From Erysipelotrichaceae bacterium UBA6182 (GTDB lineage Bacteria > Bacillota_I > Bacilli_A > Erysipelotrichales > Erysipelotrichaceae): DNA of 9,554 nucleotides. The DNA is taken from contig DITO01000150.1 of NCBI GenBank assembly GCA_002422065.1, positions 1 through 9,554 on the forward strand, in the 5' to 3' direction. A program made the translations under genes and the position numbers. Positions 5,588-9,554 of the stretch are shown piece by piece. The notes beneath the pieces were generated by a model that had not been told where the DNA came from, searched no databases, and saw only the letters and a program-made list of their open reading frames with translations. How positions within the stretch are numbered: position 1 is the first letter of the stretch; each line of letters begins with the position of its first letter.

Positions 5588-6266
5588 TAACTGCTCCTTT
5601 CATTTTTAAGAGTTTGAGTTTTGACATTAAAAAAGACACATTAACCTCATTGGTTTCTTGTGTCATTAGTCGTTGATTTTTAATTGTTTGAATTACTTCT
5701 GGTGGTAACATTCCAGAATATTTGGATGCTACCAATTGAGTCTGCTCGAACATCACTTCATCAATAAAGCCTAATTCTTTTGCCTTGTCGGCTGTGAACC
5801 AACTTTCTTTGTCCATTAGTCCAAGTAATTCATCTTGGGTCTTACCAGTCTTTAACCGATAAGCATTGGCTATTGTTTCGTTAGCATTCTTTAACACTTC
5901 GGCTGCGTGTTCCATATCTCGATAATCACCACCAGCATAAGTGCTGACATTGTGTATCATCAATTGAGCCGTAGGACTCATTAAAACCTTTTTACCAGCC
6001 ATTGCTATAACCGATGCAGCGGATGCTGCTAAACCTACAATTTTGACTGTTACATTGCCTTTGTAAGACTTCAATGCTGTGTAGATAACCGATGCTGAAA
6101 ATACATCTCCACCACCACTATTTATCACAACTTCCAAATCATCAAAGTTTGCTTCTAGAATTGCTTTCTCAACCTTATTTGGTGATGTGCTTTCTAGTCC
6201 AAAGTAATCGTAAACATCTGCATCGTTATTACTTACTATTGCCCCTTTAATATCAATCTTTTTCAT
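5580..6266 (-). CDS. Head maturation protease, ClpP-like serine peptidase
   Basis: This 228-residue enzyme should act inside the procapsid to cut the scaffold domain from the capsid precursor. It has the ClpP-type fold signature: VVINSGGGDVFSA (46-58), the nucleophile region GLAASAAS (78-85) with Ser82 as likely nucleophile, catalytic His105 in LMIHN, and an acidic residue in LMDKESWFTA (Asp152 best candidate) followed by KAKELGFIDEV. The last 40 or so residues after the catalytic domain are a Met/Lys-rich tail, a possible procapsid-targeting region. ATG starts behind AAGGAGGTGAGAA, in which the portal stop codon is embedded. Placement between portal and capsid is the standard HK97-type order, which separates it from host ClpP. 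Confidence 0.95.
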   Translation of the reverse strand: MKKIDIKGAIVSNNDADVYDYFGLESTSPNKVEKAILEANFDDLEVVINSGGGDVFSASVIYTALKSYKGNVTVKIVGLAASAASVIAMAGKKVLMSPTAQLMIHNVSTYAGGDYRDMEHAAEVLKNANETIANAYRLKTGKTQDELLGLMDKESWFTADKAKELGFIDEVMFEQTQLVASKYSGMLPPEVIQTIKNQRLMTQETNEVNVSFLMSKLKLLKMKGAVNE

Positions 6267-6277
6267 TTCTCACCTCC

Positions 6278-7423
6278 TTACTCTTTTACTGTTCCAGTAT
6301 CTTTTCTTAGTAGGAAAGTATCTCCACCCTCTCTAGGTGCATAATTTAATATTTCCCTATGTTCATTTGGTGAGATAATGCCACGATCAACTAACTGTAC
6401 AAGACTTAACTTAGTCTGCATACTTGCATATGACATATTAGAACTTTCAAAGATTATCTTATTGCCAAAACCTCGCTCTTTTCTAGTGAATAATTTTCTT
6501 GTGTACTCATTAGATAATTGAATAATGTCAGGTTCGCAACCTGACTCATAATAAGCAATCCATTCATTTTCTGAATAACTACCTTGTATGATTTTTAAAT
6601 TAGTACTAAAGAATGATAATATCCTCTGAACTGTTTTATCCATCTGAACTGCGTTTGGAACATAGTCATTTGGTGTTAGTTGAATTGCTTCAGCCTTACT
6701 ATCAACACCAGCAGCACCAATAGTTGTGCTTTCAGTATTCATGTAGTTATTAATGAATTCATCAACCTGTTTCTTCATGTCCTCTGGTCTTAATGAACCA
6801 TTGAATTTCAACAACCATTTAATAACATTTGAGTTCTTAATAGCCTTTACAATTCCTTGGTCTGTTGTTGTCACTATCTCCATTAAAGGAGTCAATGCAC
6901 TTGCTGGACTATCTCCAAATATCTTATTACTGTTAAAGTCTTTTCTTAAATGAATAACATCTGAATATCTGAATGTTACAACTTGTCCTTGTCTTAAAAT
7001 AAACCTTAAAAACAATTCGCCACTTACATCTTCAACTGCTTCGCTTGATGTTGGATTAATAGGATATATTCCTATCGGATAACCATTACTATCTCTTTGA
7101 ATATAAGCAAAAGCATTGTTATTAAGTTCTAAGTGTGTGATAAGTTTCTCTTGCAACATCTGACCACTCATATATGGATTAGGTTCTTCAAGTAAAAACC
7201 TCATGTAAGCATCAGGATTGACCTTTAAACCCTCGCTTGTCTTTCTGATGTGTTTTGCTATGGCTTTTCCAATTGCTCTTGCCTTAGGTCGTATTGCACT
7301 CCTAACAATATCGCTTTGGTATAAGTTTCCATTGTATGAATAGTATCCATTACCCTCATCGGTCATCATCTTAAAACTACTAACCGTAACATTCTTTTGA
7401 AAAAGTCTGTTTATTATTCCCAA
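6278..7423 (-). CDS. Portal protein, HK97 family
   Basis: This 381-residue protein should form the dodecameric ring at the head vertex through which DNA is packaged and ejected. Family landmarks are the N-terminal MGIINRLF, RSAIRPKARAIGKAIAKHI (about residues 41-59), LLEEPNPYMSGQMLQEKLITHLELNNNAFAYI (77-108, split here only for description), IHLRKDF...NKIFGDSPASAL (about 156-176), the KTVQRILSFFSTN segment and a C-terminal region with RGIISPNEHREILN. Length is usual for the HK97 group. The start is TTG: AAAGGAGGTG (7438-7429) is 7 nt upstream with no better in-frame ATG near. It begins 13 nt after the large terminase stop and ends inside the protease ribosome binding site. Confidence 0.95.
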   Translation of the reverse strand: MGIINRLFQKNVTVSSFKMMTDEGNGYYSYNGNLYQSDIVRSAIRPKARAIGKAIAKHIRKTSEGLKVNPDAYMRFLLEEPNPYMSGQMLQEKLITHLELNNNAFAYIQRDSNGYPIGIYPINPTSSEAVEDVSGELFLRFILRQGQVVTFRYSDVIHLRKDFNSNKIFGDSPASALTPLMEIVTTTDQGIVKAIKNSNVIKWLLKFNGSLRPEDMKKQVDEFINNYMNTESTTIGAAGVDSKAEAIQLTPNDYVPNAVQMDKTVQRILSFFSTNLKIIQGSYSENEWIAYYESGCEPDIIQLSNEYTRKLFTRKERGFGNKIIFESSNMSYASMQTKLSLVQLVDRGIISPNEHREILNYAPREGGDTFLLRKDTGTVKE

Positions 7424-7428
7424 TTTTT

Positions 7429-7438
7429 CACCTCCTTT
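7429..7438 (-). promoter_or_regulatory. Ribosome binding site deciding the TTG start of the portal gene
   Basis: AAAGGAGGTG overlaps the large terminase stop codon (TAA, 7439-7437), and its AGGAGG core is 7 nt before TTG 7423. The near-perfect match to the 16S rRNA 3' end explains use of a TTG start and suggests reinitiation by ribosomes ending terminase translation. Confidence 0.8.
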
Positions 7439-9122
7439 AAATTAAACTATTGTATTCATCGTAGTGGTTCTCTAAGCATATATACGCATCAAGTAAACTA
7501 GCAACACCATCAATCCTTCTTTTAGCATTGCTTGTTTTTACAAGTGCAATATTGTCGTTCGTATCAGTTTTAATAGCAGCATTAGAAAGACACCACTTTA
7601 GAATGCTGTTGTTGTTATAAACTATTCTTCCAGCTGCTATATCTGCCTTAAAGTTCTTCATTGGACTTGAAAAGGTTTTTGGACCTTGTATGATCGCTTC
7701 TGTAATTGACTTGCCAAACTTACTTTGCATTTCATCAACTACATAAGTAGCATTCCAATTGTCATAACCTATCTTGAATATATATATATCTAGTTTGTTT
7801 TGAACTTCTTCAAACCATTGAACCACCTCTTTATAGTCAATCTTGTTGCCTGGTGTTGTCTTTAACCAACCTTGACTTAGCCATTTATCATATGGTATTT
7901 TATCTTCTCTAATTCGTTTTTCTAGTAAATCTTCAGGTAACCAATACATTTGTTTAACATACAACTTTTCATCACCTTGAACCTTAAAAATAACAGTTGC
8001 ACAAGTTAAGTCAGTAGTATTAGATAAGTCCAAGCCACCTATTCCATATCTTGGTTTTAACTCTGCAATATCAAAGGTTTCTGTATTGTTTAATTCTTCA
8101 TATGTTAACCAGCTTTCAGAAGATGTTTCCCTTATGTTGAATTCTTTAGTTAATACGTTCTTTACAAAGTCACTATTCTGTTTAGCTCTATCAACCTTTT
8201 CTTTAAGGTATGTATATGATTTACTTACTCCAAGATTAGGATTAGCTTTAATCCACATCTCCTCTTTGTCAAATTCTTTTCTATCATCTAGTTCATAAAT
8301 TAGTGGCAATGTTCTTTCATCTTTGTATCCATTAGTATCACCATATCCATTTATTATCTGTTCACATTCGTTATAGATTTCATCATATATATCTTCTCTT
8401 ACTGTTCCAGCTGTTGAAGTCATTAGTATCATTGGTTGGCTTCTCGCTGATATACCATCTGCAATGATGTCATATAGTGGTCTGCCATTTCTCCATTGGT
8501 GGAACTCGTCCATTAAAGCTGCATGAACATTAAGGCCGTCCATTGTATTACTGTCTGATGCAAGTGCTTTAAACTCACCATCTTGCTCATCATACCTAAG
8601 CTCATTTATAGTAGCTTTAATCCGTTTCTTTAAGGCTGGTGATTTATTTCTCATTCGCCTTGCTTCTTTCCAAATGATATTGGCTTGTTCTTTCTTGGTT
8701 GCTACTGCATATATTTCAGGACCAGCTTCATTATCTGCTGTTAATAAATAAAGCCCCTCACCAGAACTGATGAAAGACTTTCCGTTTTTCTTGCCTATAA
8801 TTAATATTTTTCTTTGATACTGTCTAAGACCATCTATATCTATAAAGCCATATTGAGCTGACAACATTGCCTTTTGCCATAACTCTAATGTTACTTTTTG
8901 ACCTCCGAACTTACCTTTTGAATGTCTAAGGTATTTTTCAAAGAATTGAATAATATGATCACCTCGCTTGGAACTATAATAATATTCCAAATCGGTAGCT
9001 TTAACCTTATTCGCTAAGTGGTTATATACTTTCCAAATCTTTTTACCTGTAATAATATTTCCTGCTTCAATTTCTGCATGATATCTTAAAATATGGTTAT
9101 TATCTACTGTCTGTTTAATCAT
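7437..9122 (-). CDS. terL: Terminase large subunit
   Basis: This 561-residue packaging motor ATPase and nuclease drives DNA into the procapsid through the portal and cuts the concatemer. In the N-terminal ATPase domain I see a Walker A-like GKKNGKS (110-116), Walker B ALMDEF with Asp205 and catalytic Glu206, and a coupling motif MTSTAG (234-239). The C-terminal RNase H-like nuclease shows acidic residues in GGLDLSNTTDL (Asp365, Asp371), GYDNW (Asp453) and RRIDGVASLLDA (Asp538, Asp545). Length and motifs fit the HK97-type large terminase group. The ATG overlaps the small terminase stop by 8 nt, with only a weak AAGAG directly before it, so translation is probably coupled to the upstream gene. 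Confidence 0.96.
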   Translation of the reverse strand: MIKQTVDNNHILRYHAEIEAGNIITGKKIWKVYNHLANKVKATDLEYYYSSKRGDHIIQFFEKYLRHSKGKFGGQKVTLELWQKAMLSAQYGFIDIDGLRQYQRKILIIGKKNGKSFISSGEGLYLLTADNEAGPEIYAVATKKEQANIIWKEARRMRNKSPALKKRIKATINELRYDEQDGEFKALASDSNTMDGLNVHAALMDEFHQWRNGRPLYDIIADGISARSQPMILMTSTAGTVREDIYDEIYNECEQIINGYGDTNGYKDERTLPLIYELDDRKEFDKEEMWIKANPNLGVSKSYTYLKEKVDRAKQNSDFVKNVLTKEFNIRETSSESWLTYEELNNTETFDIAELKPRYGIGGLDLSNTTDLTCATVIFKVQGDEKLYVKQMYWLPEDLLEKRIREDKIPYDKWLSQGWLKTTPGNKIDYKEVVQWFEEVQNKLDIYIFKIGYDNWNATYVVDEMQSKFGKSITEAIIQGPKTFSSPMKNFKADIAAGRIVYNNNSILKWCLSNAAIKTDTNDNIALVKTSNAKRRIDGVASLLDAYICLENHYDEYNSLI

Positions 9123-9480
9123 CTCTTAAATTGGCAAAATCATCAAAACCATCACTAACTTCTACCTTTACATCTTTAGGTAATAAGTCTGATAATTGTT
9201 TGATAATACTTTGATAATTTTTATTCATGGTATTATAAAGCCTTGCGACTGGTCTTTCTCTTTCATATGGTTGAGTTTTTTCCGATTGTGTAAAATCTTC
9301 AACAAAACCATTCTCATCTAAATCAATTTCCATATTTTCAAGAGTAATACGCATAAATGATGCACGATGTATCAAACCATCAATTAATGACTTCTTATCT
9401 TTTGGTATCTCTTTGTATATTTTATTTAATCTCACCTTTTCGGCTTGTATCCGTTTTTCTTTTGTTAAGTCTTGCTTCAT
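9115..9480 (-). CDS. terS: Terminase small subunit, P27-like
   Basis: This 121-residue helical protein should recognise the phage packaging site and load the large terminase. It lies directly upstream of terL with an 8-nt overlap. The KKSLIDGLIHRASFMRITLENME helix region (about residues 29-51, described not quoted as a motif) and RPVARLYNTMNKNYQSI (about 77-93) are typical of the P27-like small terminases of Firmicutes phages. The ATG has AAAGGA at 6-nt spacing. The frame is also open upstream to the window edge for another 24 codons, so an upstream start or fusion cannot be excluded. Any cos site would be expected upstream, mostly outside the window. Confidence 0.87.
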   Translation of the reverse strand: MKQDLTKEKRIQAEKVRLNKIYKEIPKDKKSLIDGLIHRASFMRITLENMEIDLDENGFVEDFTQSEKTQPYERERPVARLYNTMNKNYQSIIKQLSDLLPKDVKVEVSDGFDDFANLRDD

Positions 9481-9554
9481 CTGTGTTCCTTTCTTGGTAG
9501 GAGGGTTATGTGCGTATTCTGTGCACTTTTTTGAACTCCACCGCTGGTCTTGGT

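Noticed and set aside
7783..7797. Short AT dinucleotide run within the large terminase gene
   Set aside because: It encodes an ordinary Ile/Tyr stretch (DIYIFKIG) in frame. No array, origin or recombination site features surround it.
6753..8298. Plus-strand open frames antisense to portal and large terminase
   Set aside because: They are fully antisense to long, conserved genes and show no ribosome binding or domain evidence.
9499..9534. Plus-strand AGGAGGG followed by ATG, resembling a start site for a divergent gene
   Set aside because: The frame stops after 8 codons (TGA at 9532-9534) and the spacing to ATG is only 2-3 nt.
1..9554. Search for accessory cargo: defence genes, toxin-antitoxin, morons, tRNAs, CRISPR, insertion sequences, attachment sites
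   Set aside because: The window is filled by co-oriented structural genes with gaps under 200 nt. The only gap able to hold an extra gene contains the 47-residue ORF, and no RNA gene, repeat array or transposase sequence was seen.

Overview
This window is the head and tail-assembly part of the late (structural) operon of a long-tailed HK97-type phage or prophage. Every gene lies on the minus strand, so transcription runs from high to low coordinates. The sequence is AT-rich (roughly one third G+C by eye) and uses strong AGGAGG-type ribosome binding sites with frequent GTG and TTG starts. Tail genes such as the ELFKLFG-type tape measure are of a kind common in phages of low-GC Firmicutes, so a Firmicutes host is likely. 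The sequence does not fix the genus, and with no integrase or att site in view it does not show whether this is a prophage or a free phage.

Layout in transcription order. DNA packaging: small terminase (9480-9115), large terminase (9122-7437). Procapsid: portal (7423-6278), ClpP-type maturation protease (6266-5580), HK97-fold major capsid protein with built-in N-terminal scaffold domain (5587-4421). Head completion: a small 47-residue gene (4374-4231), gp6-like connector (4231-3959), head-tail adaptor (3959-3657). Tail: HK97 gp10-like protein (3657-3280), tail terminator-like protein (3283-2909), major tail tube protein (2898-2386), tail assembly chaperones G and G-T (2336-1974, extended to 1696 by frameshifting), tape measure (1692-13), and the first four codons of the next tail gene (12-1). 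Genes are tightly packed, mostly overlapping by 1-8 nt or separated by less than 30 nt. No gap approaches 300 bases.

The most informative signals lie between and inside the genes. (1) A complete -1 programmed ribosomal frameshift signal sits at the end of gene G: slippery heptamer T TTT TTC, 5-nt spacer, then a 12-bp stem with one bulged base. It joins G to the downstream frame to make a predicted 213-residue G-T chaperone. (2) The two genes needed in most copies, major capsid and major tail, are each followed directly by a hairpin. The one after the tail gene is a textbook intrinsic terminator with U7; the one after the capsid gene is a GC-rich hairpin with a weak U-tract. (3) A 47-residue gene between capsid and connector is supported by ribosome binding sites and a stop/start overlap on both sides.

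I see no defence system, moron or other accessory cargo. This is an ordinary structural module with well-resolved expression control, and I would not claim a new biological system here.
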